From a virus, in the IMG/VR virus record IMGVR_UViG_3300029319_000126, positions 1-41,428 of that record: a stretch of DNA of 41,428 nucleotides. The stretch is one strand, 5' to 3'. The translations under genes were made by a program, and so were the position numbers. This document shows positions 9,839-18,700 of this stretch, piece after piece. Position 1 is the stretch's first letter; every line of letters begins with the position of its first letter. The notes under the pieces are model-generated. The model worked only from the letters and a program-made list of their open reading frames with translations. It was not told the DNA's origin and did no database searches.

Positions 9839-10567
9839 ATGGGTTTTCTTGACCAATCAACAAATAACATAATTTTAGATGCCGTCCTTACTGACTTAGG
9901 CAGAGAGTTTCTAGCAAGAAATGATGGAAGCTTTGCGATCGACCAATTCGCGCTCGGAGACGACGAGGTCGATTATACCATTATTCAAAAGTATGGTAGA
10001 ACAGTCGGCAAAGAGAAAATTGAAAAAAATACTCCGGTTTTTGAAGCTTTGACCAACCAGGCTTACGCATTAAAGTACAGGCTAATATCGGTCCCAGATC
10101 CAAACCTTGTCAGACTCCCGTCTTTATCATTCAGCGCAACCCAGACTACTGGGAACGTTGTCCAGCTAGGCGCTCAAGGAAATCAAGCAACTCCAAGCAC
10201 AAAGTCTGTTACTATAGAGCAGATTATTACAGGCGAAGCAGAGATCCCGTCTGATCTTAGAGATGCAGCATTTGAAGTTAAGATGAATAACAACTTTTTG
10301 AGAATTTCTTCACCTGCAGATGAGCAGCCAGAAGCTATTGACAGTCAGGGTATTGCGTCTTACCTAGTAGAGGCAGCGGATCAAGCAACTTCTCAGCAAG
10401 GTGGAAAACTTGCGTTTTCTATCTCCACACAATCAATTTCAGACGCTCAATTTACGGTGTTTGGAACTTCAACTAACAAAAATCTTATCAAGACATCTGT
10501 TCTGGTTAGAGGGACAGCATCTGGTGCTGTTAAGGAATTTGAAGTCCAAATTACAAAGCCGTCGTAA
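9839..10567 (+). CDS. Virion structural protein with N-terminal LTD-x-GR motif (second copy)
   Basis: A 242-residue protein with a clear ribosome-binding site (AGGAG, 9828-9832) before the ATG. The N-terminus runs 'MGFLDQSTNNIILDAVLTDL', 'GREFLARNDGSFAIDQFALG', 'DDEVDYTII', a motif I remember from uncharacterised structural proteins of many environmental phages. The gene at 701 has the same N-terminal layout but a longer, different body. The second half contains repeated beta-type segments, with no enzymatic signature. It sits between the FN3 protein and two proteins sharing a C-terminal domain, so tail or baseplate assembly is likely; the molecular role is unknown. Confidence 0.65.
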   Translation: MGFLDQSTNNIILDAVLTDLGREFLARNDGSFAIDQFALGDDEVDYTIIQKYGRTVGKEKIEKNTPVFEALTNQAYALKYRLISVPDPNLVRLPSLSFSATQTTGNVVQLGAQGNQATPSTKSVTIEQIITGEAEIPSDLRDAAFEVKMNNNFLRISSPADEQPEAIDSQGIASYLVEAADQATSQQGGKLAFSISTQSISDAQFTVFGTSTNKNLIKTSVLVRGTASGAVKEFEVQITKPS

Positions 10568-10582
10568 GAGTTAGGATAAGCA

Positions 10583-11836
10583 ATGGCATTCGTTTATAAA
10601 GAGTTATTTCCCGATACAGACATCAGAACAGCACGTTCGTTTTTGAACCAGTTAATTGATGTAATACAAGAAGATATATCTGGTTCAACAACTAGAAAGA
10701 AATACCAAGTATTTGTAACTGGCGGTGTTGGCCCAGGAGTGACTTCATCGCTTTTCCAGACGATTTTCGACCAAGACTTTAGTCTTCAAACTGCAAACGC
10801 AGTTTTTGACATGACGGTGGGTCTGTTTTCTTCTGGAACAACTGTGACAGGTGTAAAATCAGGCGAAGACTCAGCAGGGAAGTTTTTGTTTCCTTCTACT
10901 TCCATCATGATGAGAGAGAAAATCGATGTCTACAAGCAGTTTGCTCAAAACCTCTTAGGAAATGCTGACTCTGCCTTCTACGCACCTTTTTCATCTACTG
11001 ACACAACTTCAGTAGCAACTTCGGGCAGAGTAAACGAAGCTCTTTTCTTTAACTTCAAGCGGTTGTTTCATAGAGATGGAATTAAAAGAGAGACATTCGC
11101 TGTAAAGATGTATACTTCTGCTTCAATAGGTGACCCCGGCCAGGGAGGAGTCAATCTCACAGAAACGTCAGAATCAGGTTCAGCAATTTTTACGGACGTC
11201 GGTGCAGCATCCAATAGAGAATCCGCATTCGGGGGTCAGGTAGGAAACGTTGTTGATTCTGCAAATACTGCAAATAACGTGGGCCTGATCTTCTACGACA
11301 AGGGCATCGTAGTCCTAGATGCCTCCAAAATAATCTCAGGTACACAACACGTCTCAGGCGTTATTGACGGCATGAGCCCAGCAGCAGGGGATGGCGCAAC
11401 TGCCGCCGGCAAAGTTGTAATCGGTAATGCAGCTCATAATGCACGTGCCAAGTTTATTCCCGATCTTTTCACATCTGCATCCATCGATGATATCGTTGAT
11501 CATTTTGCGACTACGCGTTTTTCTTCTGGGACTTTGACAGCTGCAACTTTCCAGAATCAGACAAACATAAACTCAACATTGTTTTTCTGTCGAGCTACTG
11601 CAGATGAGTTCAACTACTCTTCTAACCCGACTTATATCAATTCTGACAACAGAATCAGAGCAATTGATACAGGGGAAGGAATTTCTGAAGGGGGATCACA
11701 GCTTTCATTTACAATGGTAACTACCGTAGGCTTATATGATAGCCAAAATAATTTATTGGCTGTGGCAAAGCTTAGTAGGCCAGTTGAGAAGAATTACGAG
11801 AAGGATATCACGTTTAGAGTTCGGTTAGACTTCTAG
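10583..11836 (+). CDS. Virion structural protein with 'IFYD-GIVV ... RLDF' C-terminal domain
   Basis: A 417-residue protein. The N-terminal part (PDTDIRTARSFLNQLIDVIQ, FVTGGVGPG) is not recognised. The C-terminal ~185 residues form a module that recurs in the next gene: 'VGLIFYDKGIVVLDAS' (about 232-248), 'EFNYSSNPTYI' (about 345-355), 'TTVGLYDSQNNLLAVAKLSR' with 'PVEK', and the extreme end 'RVRLDF'. I recall this combination (GNIFY..GI..IT, FN.S.NP, TTIGLY...LLAVAKL..P, final R-D) from long structural proteins of marine phages, where it has no settled function. The gap to the upstream gene is 15 bases and to the downstream gene 18 bases. It is probably part of the same appendage or baseplate complex as its neighbour. 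Confidence 0.65.
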   Translation: MAFVYKELFPDTDIRTARSFLNQLIDVIQEDISGSTTRKKYQVFVTGGVGPGVTSSLFQTIFDQDFSLQTANAVFDMTVGLFSSGTTVTGVKSGEDSAGKFLFPSTSIMMREKIDVYKQFAQNLLGNADSAFYAPFSSTDTTSVATSGRVNEALFFNFKRLFHRDGIKRETFAVKMYTSASIGDPGQGGVNLTETSESGSAIFTDVGAASNRESAFGGQVGNVVDSANTANNVGLIFYDKGIVVLDASKIISGTQHVSGVIDGMSPAAGDGATAAGKVVIGNAAHNARAKFIPDLFTSASIDDIVDHFATTRFSSGTLTAATFQNQTNINSTLFFCRATADEFNYSSNPTYINSDNRIRAIDTGEGISEGGSQLSFTMVTTVGLYDSQNNLLAVAKLSRPVEKNYEKDITFRVRLDF

Positions 11837-11854
11837 TATCGCTAGAGAAGTGCA

Positions 11855-14233
11855 ATGTCAATTTACAGGACTAATCGTGACAATTTTGAATTCTTCACTT
11901 TAAAAGCTTCTCCAAAGAGAACTTTCTCATCCAGTTCATCCGGCGTAACAGGATCCGTCAACGTTTTTGCGAGAAGATCTGAATTTGAAAAAGAGGTAAA
12001 GCCTCTTGATTCTTTCAACGATTCAAAATTTAATGACGCAAATATCGAAGGAATGCTTCGATCAATCCAGCAGACAGCGGGCACCACAAACATTCAGAAT
12101 AAAATGTCAAATTACTTGACAGAAGTCAATCGCCAGGGCGTTTCTGCTAGAAAAAATAAGTCAATCGAAATAACACGATTCGAGCCGTCAGTAACTTACA
12201 CGACTAACACTACTAAAAAGAACATAATAAGAAACATACTTTATCCTTATTATCGATCCCGTGGCTCAAACTATAACTGGTCTTACACAAATTATCATTC
12301 GATGAATTTTATGACCGCATCGTCATTTTCACCCTCTGCAGCCCTCTTATTCCCAAATTCATCCTCATTGGCATCAACATCAGCTGCCTCAGGTTCGTAT
12401 GTGCTTCCTAAGGCATTTACTTTTGATTTCTATATCAAACCTAACCAGACAAATAAAAATACAATAGGGTTTAAAGCAGGGACTATTCTGCATCTTAGTT
12501 CTTCTTATGCTATCTCACTAGTATCAGGCTCAAGAGTTGATGAAGACGGGAACGTATCGGGTTATCGTCTTAAGTTGCAGCTTAGTCATAGCGCAGACTT
12601 TCCTCCTTCCCACGCAGCGAAGGGAAATTATCCCAAAGATCTAATATTCATGTCAGATGATAATTCTCTTGCTAAAGACAAATGGCATCACGTGGCAATT
12701 AGATGGGGAACTTCTGAAATAGCAGCGGGATCAGGATCCTTCTTTATTGATGGTGCGCAGAAAGGAATCTTTGTTATCCCTTCAAGCACTTTAGCTCCCG
12801 CTCCTTTCACATTGTCAGGAAATCCTGATGTTTTGACAGTTGGAAATTATTTTGAGGGCATCAACAGGGGAACCAGTGCTCAAGCGCTGTTCTTTGCATC
12901 AAGGTCAGCAACTAGAGATGGCCTAGTTAATCTCGTCCCAGCTGACACTGCAAGAACTGAGCCTGCAACATTTAGTATGCGTCACCCACTATCAGCTGAA
13001 ATACATGATCTAAAAATATTCGGACAGTATAGAACAGACAACCAAATACTGACACAGTCTCAGACAGCACCCACCACCCTGGATGGACTCAAGTTTTATC
13101 TTCCTCCGTTCTTTCAAAAGAAGTCACCGCGAAGAGTAGTAGTTGACAGCGCGGGTGGAGTTCTTCAAACACCGTTTTTTGCAATTAGTGCAACTACGGA
13201 TGATCCTTTTAACGTAGCATTATCTTTTGGAATCGGCGGCCACTATCTCAATCTTGAAAACTTTACACAAGACATAGCTTCTAAGCTGTATCCGCGCCAC
13301 TACCATCTCACTGCTTCTGAAATAACTTTTAATGCAGCACAGGCTTTGTCTGCAAATGAATATTTGTATTCCACTGGGTCAAATCGATATAGAAATATTT
13401 TTATGCTTCCTTGTGATAACGGTCGATTTGTCCCTAACTTTGATTTCGTAGCGTCTGGATCCACTGCTAGAGACATAAAGTCAGGGTCAGTTGACGACAA
13501 ATACACTAATGATCTTGGCGTTTTTGATCCTACGCTTATTTCTCTGACAGAGCTTGTTCCGTCGTCCACTCTTTTTGATGGGCTGCTAAGAGAATCCGGA
13601 TCAATTGTAGATGAGGTCATGGGGCCATCTCCTGAAAATCCAGGTGTTAATCCCAAAGAAGTTTTAACAATATTCCAGAGGACTAGAGACAGTTCTTCCA
13701 ATGAAGTCGTCTTCTTCAATATAAGCAACTTGTTTTATGGAAAAAGAATCGAGCCCGGAACATTCGAGATAACAGACAGCTCAGTGACTGGGTCGAAAGG
13801 ACACCTTTCCATAAAGATACGAGACGATGGATACGGAAGCCTTTATCGTGCAGATTCGAAGACAGAGCATGCAAAATGGAACTCAATTGGCAATATCTTT
13901 TATGACGAGGGAATAGTTGTCATAAAGACTCCAAACATTCCCTTGTTTGGAAAAGATCAATTTGAAGTTTCTTTCAATGCTGAGCAGAACTTGCATACAT
14001 TGAAAATGAGTATACCCGCTCGAGCTGGATTATTTAACTCATCTTCAAATCCTGCGTTTAAAATAGTATCAGCTTCTCTTGACGCAAATGACAAAGATCC
14101 AGAATTTGTGTATATTACAGGTATAAACTACCATGATGAGAACTTGAACGTTGTTATGAAAACTAATTTGGCACAGCCTGTGATTAAGCGAAACTCAGAC
14201 AAGTATCTCTTTAGGACAAAGATCGACTTTTAG
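11855..14233 (+). CDS. Virion protein with LamG/concanavalin-like lectin domain
   Basis: A 792-residue protein. Residues about 185-400 read as a LamG-type beta-sandwich: 'FTFDFYIKP' at the start, a long strand-rich body, the diagnostic 'DKWHHVAIRW', 'GSFFIDGAQKG', 'LTVGNYF' and a closing 'AEIHDLKIFGQYRTDNQI'. In this fold family these segments form a carbohydrate- or surface-binding jelly roll. The C-terminus repeats the module of the preceding gene: 'IGNIFYDEGIVVI' (about 679-691), 'LFNSSSNPAF', 'YITGINYHDENLNVVMKTNL', ending 'TKIDF'. A host- or particle-binding role on the virion surface is inferred. It is the last gene of the structural block; the resolvase gene starts one base after its TAG. 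Confidence 0.75.
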   Translation: MSIYRTNRDNFEFFTLKASPKRTFSSSSSGVTGSVNVFARRSEFEKEVKPLDSFNDSKFNDANIEGMLRSIQQTAGTTNIQNKMSNYLTEVNRQGVSARKNKSIEITRFEPSVTYTTNTTKKNIIRNILYPYYRSRGSNYNWSYTNYHSMNFMTASSFSPSAALLFPNSSSLASTSAASGSYVLPKAFTFDFYIKPNQTNKNTIGFKAGTILHLSSSYAISLVSGSRVDEDGNVSGYRLKLQLSHSADFPPSHAAKGNYPKDLIFMSDDNSLAKDKWHHVAIRWGTSEIAAGSGSFFIDGAQKGIFVIPSSTLAPAPFTLSGNPDVLTVGNYFEGINRGTSAQALFFASRSATRDGLVNLVPADTARTEPATFSMRHPLSAEIHDLKIFGQYRTDNQILTQSQTAPTTLDGLKFYLPPFFQKKSPRRVVVDSAGGVLQTPFFAISATTDDPFNVALSFGIGGHYLNLENFTQDIASKLYPRHYHLTASEITFNAAQALSANEYLYSTGSNRYRNIFMLPCDNGRFVPNFDFVASGSTARDIKSGSVDDKYTNDLGVFDPTLISLTELVPSSTLFDGLLRESGSIVDEVMGPSPENPGVNPKEVLTIFQRTRDSSSNEVVFFNISNLFYGKRIEPGTFEITDSSVTGSKGHLSIKIRDDGYGSLYRADSKTEHAKWNSIGNIFYDEGIVVIKTPNIPLFGKDQFEVSFNAEQNLHTLKMSIPARAGLFNSSSNPAFKIVSASLDANDKDPEFVYITGINYHDENLNVVMKTNLAQPVIKRNSDKYLFRTKIDF

Positions 14234-14234
14234 A

Positions 14235-14798
14235 ATGCTTTTATTGGGACTCGATATCTCTACATCTTGCACAGGATTTTGTGTGCTAAACAAGTCAGGT
14301 GATGTAGTCCTTTTGGACTATGAAGACTTTAAGGGCTGCAAAGACTTTTGGGAAAAAGCCGACCGAGTTGAAGAAAAAATTAAGAATATTTTAGGCAAGC
14401 TTAAATCACTGGGTAGGATTGAGAAAGTTTTTGTTGAAGAAAGCCTCCAAAAGTTCCGCCCCGGATTATCGTCAGCTAAGACCCTTACTACGTTGTCAAA
14501 GTTCAATGGTATTACCTGCTATCTTGTGAGGTCCCACTCTGAATGTTCTCCTGAATACTTGAATGTAAATACTGCTCGAAAGCTTGTAGGCCTCAAGGTG
14601 ATAAGAGGCAAAGACACAAAAGAGCAGGTTTTTGAGTGGGTAAAGGAAGATAAGCCGCTTAGTTCTTACGATTGGCCTAAAAAGATTTTAAAGTCAGGAC
14701 CTAGAAAGGGATCTGAGATAGTTCATCCTTCGTGTTATGATATGGCCGATGCCTATGTTATTGCAAAAGCAGGACTTGTAAATTTGTCAAAAAACTAG
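14235..14798 (+). CDS. ruvC: RuvC-like Holliday junction resolvase
   Basis: A 187-residue RNase H-fold nuclease of the RuvC type, expected to cut branched DNA (Holliday junctions). The four acidic residues of the family are visible: D7 in 'LLLGLDISTSCTG', E68 in 'KVFVEES', and D169/D172 in 'YDMADAYVIA'. The spacing and the total length are usual for RuvC-like enzymes. In T4 the unrelated endonuclease VII (gp49) clears branched DNA before packaging; this protein could fill that role here, which fits its place upstream of primase, Mre11-Rad50 and terminase. It starts one base after the stop of the LamG protein, so it is likely co-transcribed with virion genes. Confidence 0.88.
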   Translation: MLLLGLDISTSCTGFCVLNKSGDVVLLDYEDFKGCKDFWEKADRVEEKIKNILGKLKSLGRIEKVFVEESLQKFRPGLSSAKTLTTLSKFNGITCYLVRSHSECSPEYLNVNTARKLVGLKVIRGKDTKEQVFEWVKEDKPLSSYDWPKKILKSGPRKGSEIVHPSCYDMADAYVIAKAGLVNLSKN

Positions 14799-14810
14799 TT
14801 ATGCTTATGG

Positions 14811-15779
14811 GTGAAGCATATACACACGACTGAAGAAAAGCTTGTATTTATAAAGCAGGTTTTTGGACCAGCACACTTAATGTCAGACGGTGTTAATGCA
14901 CATGTAATGTGCCCTTCTTGCGGCAAGTCTCATAAAAAGAAAAAGTTTGTAATTAGGTTAGACAATGATCTTTGCCATTGCTTTGTATGCGGTCTTAAGT
15001 CCAAAAACCTAACACCTATTTTAAGAAGATTTTTTGGTAGAGAGGTTGCTTTAAAGTATAGCAAGACATTCTTAGGTAGTGATAATACACTTGAAGAATT
15101 CGCCGGCGAAGAACGCCTGGTTTTGCCAACAGATTTTCGCCTGATATCTGAGTCTCTGTCTTCTAATGATCCTGACTTTCGAGCTGCTATCAAATATTTG
15201 AAAGAAAGAGGTATTCCTAAGAAAGATTTCTGGTATTATAAGTTTGGCCTATCTTTTGAAGGCGCCTTTAAGCGCAGAATCATTATGCCATCTTTTGATG
15301 ATGAGGGTGGTTTAAATTTTTTTACTGCAAGGTCTTACGACAACAGTCACTACATGAAATATCATAATGCAAAGGTCAACAAAACGCAGATTATCTTCAA
15401 CGACATTAACATAGACTGGACTCAGAAGCTAACGTTAGTAGAGGGACCATTTGATCTTGTTAAAGCCAATCCTAACTCTACGTGCCTTCTAGGTTCTTCT
15501 CTTTCGCGCGAATCTTTACTGTTTGAAAAAATAACTAAAAACAAGACGCCGATAGTTTTAGCTCTCGATGCAGACGCTCAATTAAAAATGATAAAAATTG
15601 CAAACTTGCTGTATGATTATAATATCCAGGTGGAAATCATGAGCCTGGGAGGAAAAGAAGACGTCGGTGAGATGTCGAGGAAAGAATTCAATGAGGCATA
15701 TAAAGATGCAAAGCTCTGGTCACCTCAAGATTCGCTAACAGCTAAAATTAAGTCTTTAAGAACGGGTTCACTTCTCTAA
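14811..15779 (+). CDS. DnaG-type DNA primase
   Basis: A 322-residue primase that would make RNA primers for lagging-strand synthesis. An N-terminal zinc-binding element is seen: C34-x2-C37 ('CPSCGK') paired with C57-x2-C60 ('CFVC'). A middle segment, 'RRIIMPSFDDEGGLNFF' (about 155-171), is typical of the DnaG catalytic core. A TOPRIM domain follows with 'LVEGPFD' (E211) and 'LALDADA' (D253, D255). The length is close to T4 gp61. The start is GTG: an in-frame TAG lies 15 bases upstream and no in-frame ATG comes before the conserved zinc motif. The ribosome-binding site is weak. The stop TAA shares one base with the next ATG (TAATG at 15777-15781), implying translational coupling with the Mre11-Rad50 fusion. 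No replicative helicase is visible in the window. Confidence 0.87.
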   Translation: MKHIHTTEEKLVFIKQVFGPAHLMSDGVNAHVMCPSCGKSHKKKKFVIRLDNDLCHCFVCGLKSKNLTPILRRFFGREVALKYSKTFLGSDNTLEEFAGEERLVLPTDFRLISESLSSNDPDFRAAIKYLKERGIPKKDFWYYKFGLSFEGAFKRRIIMPSFDDEGGLNFFTARSYDNSHYMKYHNAKVNKTQIIFNDINIDWTQKLTLVEGPFDLVKANPNSTCLLGSSLSRESLLFEKITKNKTPIVLALDADAQLKMIKIANLLYDYNIQVEIMSLGGKEDVGEMSRKEFNEAYKDAKLWSPQDSLTAKIKSLRTGSLL

Positions 15780-18700
15780 TGTCAGTTAGAATCGCACACA
15801 TAGCAGATGTTCACTTTCGCCCTTTGTCGAGGCATGATGAACAGCGGCTTATTTTTGAATACTTCTTTGAAAAAGCCAAAGAGCTTAAGGTTGATCTTAT
15901 TTATGTCGGGGGCGACATATATCACACCAAGACACAAGGGATAACGCCAGAAGTCATTGATCATATGGCGTGGTGGTTTACTGAGCTTTCTAAGGTTGCA
16001 CCCACACACGTCATTCTGGGCAACCACGATGGCAACATGGTAAATCTGGACAGGCAAGATGCAATTAGCCCGATTGTAAAGGCTCTCGATAATAAAAGGC
16101 TTTTTCTCTACAAGCAATCAGGAACTTACCCTACGGGAATACCGGGCTATAACTGGTCGGTCTTTTCTTGCTTCGATGAGGAGGGGTGGAAAGACGTCAA
16201 GCCCGTAGAGGGCGAGATCAATATCGCTACTTTCCACGGTTGTGTGGTAGGCTCTAAGACAGACCAGAATTGGGAGCTTGAAGGTGATGTTCCCCTTAGC
16301 TTCTTTGACCCTTACGACTTTACGATGCTGGGAGATATTCATAAGCAGCAGTTCTTAACGCCTGACAAAAGAGTAGCTTACTCTGGTTCCACTTCGCAAG
16401 GAAACTACGGAGAAGACATTGATAAGGGTTTTCTAGTCTGGGATATTAGATCTCGAGACGACTTTGATGTTAATTTTCACCCTTTGCCAAACCCGCACCC
16501 GTTCGTAACTGTTGATTGGAAAGGGACAGTTCAAAACACTTTAAAAGAAGCGCAAAAACAGCCAGATGGTTCAAGGTTTCGAATCAGAACATCTGAGACA
16601 ATACCTCAGATTGAGATCAAGCAGATTCATACTGAGCTAAAAGAGCAGAAACAAGCAAAAGAAGTAGTTTGGAAATTTGAAACTTTTCAAGAGGGTAGTG
16701 ACATAGAAGGAGATGCGTCTCTTCTCGGAAGAGAAGATTTAAGAGACGCAAAGACCCAGATGGACTTACTTAAGTCATACAACGGTGAAAGCAGGTTTGA
16801 AGAAAAAAGATGGGAAGAAATAGAAGATCTCGTAACAAAATGCGTCAATAAAGTTGCGCGCACAGATCCATCTATTAGAAATAGAAAATGGGAAATTAAA
16901 GAGCTAGAATTTGACAACGTTTTTTCTTACGGAAAAGGTAACAAAATAAACTTTAAAAACCTGTCGGGAATAACGGGTATTTTAGGTCCCAACAGATGCG
17001 GAAAGTCTTCGATTGTCGGGACTATTGTATATACGCTTTTTAATTCCACTGACAGGGGGTCAATAAAGAATCTTCATGTTATTAATTCTAGGAAAGGCCA
17101 CTGTCTTTCAAAAGCAACAATCGGAATCGGATCTGAAGACTATGTTATCGAGAGACAGTCTGTTAAAAAAGAAGACAAGTGGGGCAAAGAGTCTGCAATA
17201 ACTTCTCTAAACTTTTCCAAAGTTGACCCAATGGGCAACGTAGTGCAAGATCTTAACGGTGAGCAAAGAACTCAGACAGAAAAAGCTATTCGTGGAATGC
17301 TGGGCAACGCAGAAGACTTTCTTCTGACATCCCTGGCTACCCAGGGAAATATGAACGAGTTTATCAACCAGGGATCATCAGCTAGAAAGAAAATACTGTC
17401 TAGGTTTTTGGACCTTGACATGTTTGACACAATGTCAGGTTTTCTCAAAGAAAGCGCTGCCGAAATTAAAGGAAAGCTAAGTAGCTATCCTGAGAGGGAC
17501 TGGAGTGCTTCCATAGTTATGCTCCAGCAAAAAAAGAAAGAATACAATCGCTCGATCCAGAAAATAGAGAAAGACCTGATAGCACTTAGGGACGATCAAA
17601 GAAGAATTCAGATTGAGCTTGCTGGGTTTAGTGAAGAAGATTTAATCACTGAGTCTGACGTAAAGAAGCAGCAGGAAATAGTCAAGGATTTGTCTGAGAA
17701 GAGAGACGCCCTAAGAGGTAAATTTGAAAAATGTGCAGAAGAGCTCTCTAATTTAAATGCTATTGCAGTTAAGATACTTGAAGTCAAAAAGCAGTTTCCG
17801 ATCTCCGAGATTCGAGAAGAACACGAAAACCTTCAAGATCTTGAGCGATCGCTAACAAGCCTTGAGCACGCTCGCGAGCTAGAAAAGCAAATTTTATCCA
17901 GCGCCAGAAAGCTGGCCAAAAAGCTTGAGCCCTGTGATTGCTTTGAGCACAAGCCGACGTGTCAGTATGTCAAGAAGTCCGACAAGCAAAACAAGCTTAT
18001 TATCAAGCACAAAGAAGTGATAGACGAACAGTCATCTGAGCTTCGAGCAATACGAAGAACTGTAAAGAAATTACAAGATCAGAACCTTAAAGAAAAGATA
18101 GACAAGCACAATAAGCTCACCCTAAAACTATCAGAAAATACTGTTCATATAACGCAGAAAAAAAGCAATAAAGACAGGATCTACAGAGACTTAAAGGCAG
18201 TCGAAGATGCCTTATCCACTGAAGAAAAACTTTATGATGAAATGGTAGAAAAGTCGGGAACTACTGATGTATCTGAAGTTGTGGTTCGACTTAAAAACAA
18301 GCTCTCTGAAATTGTTCAAGACATTCAAGAGCTTGACTCCAAGAAAATGTCTTCTGCAGAGTTAAAGGGAAATGCTGATAGTCAAATTAAGAAATTAAGA
18401 ACTGAAAAGAATGAATACCAGAAGCTTAGAAAACAATGGGAAAACTATGATTTCCTTTTGAAGTCGTGGTCTAAAAAAGGTATTCCGGCCAAGATCATAG
18501 AATCACAACTGCCTACGATCAATCAGGAGATATCAAAGATCCTTGCAGGAGTTACTAATTTTACTGTAAGTCTCGAGACTGATCCTGAAACTAATGCAGC
18601 TGAAGTTTACATTGATTACGGAGACAGTAGAAGAATTATAGAGCTGGCATCTGGAATGGAAAAAATGATATCTTCTCTTGCAATACGAGTCGCGCTTCTT

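Noticed and set aside
13300-13728. Antisense frame of 142 codons opposite the LamG protein
   Set aside because: A shadow of the conserved sense gene, with no recognisable protein features.
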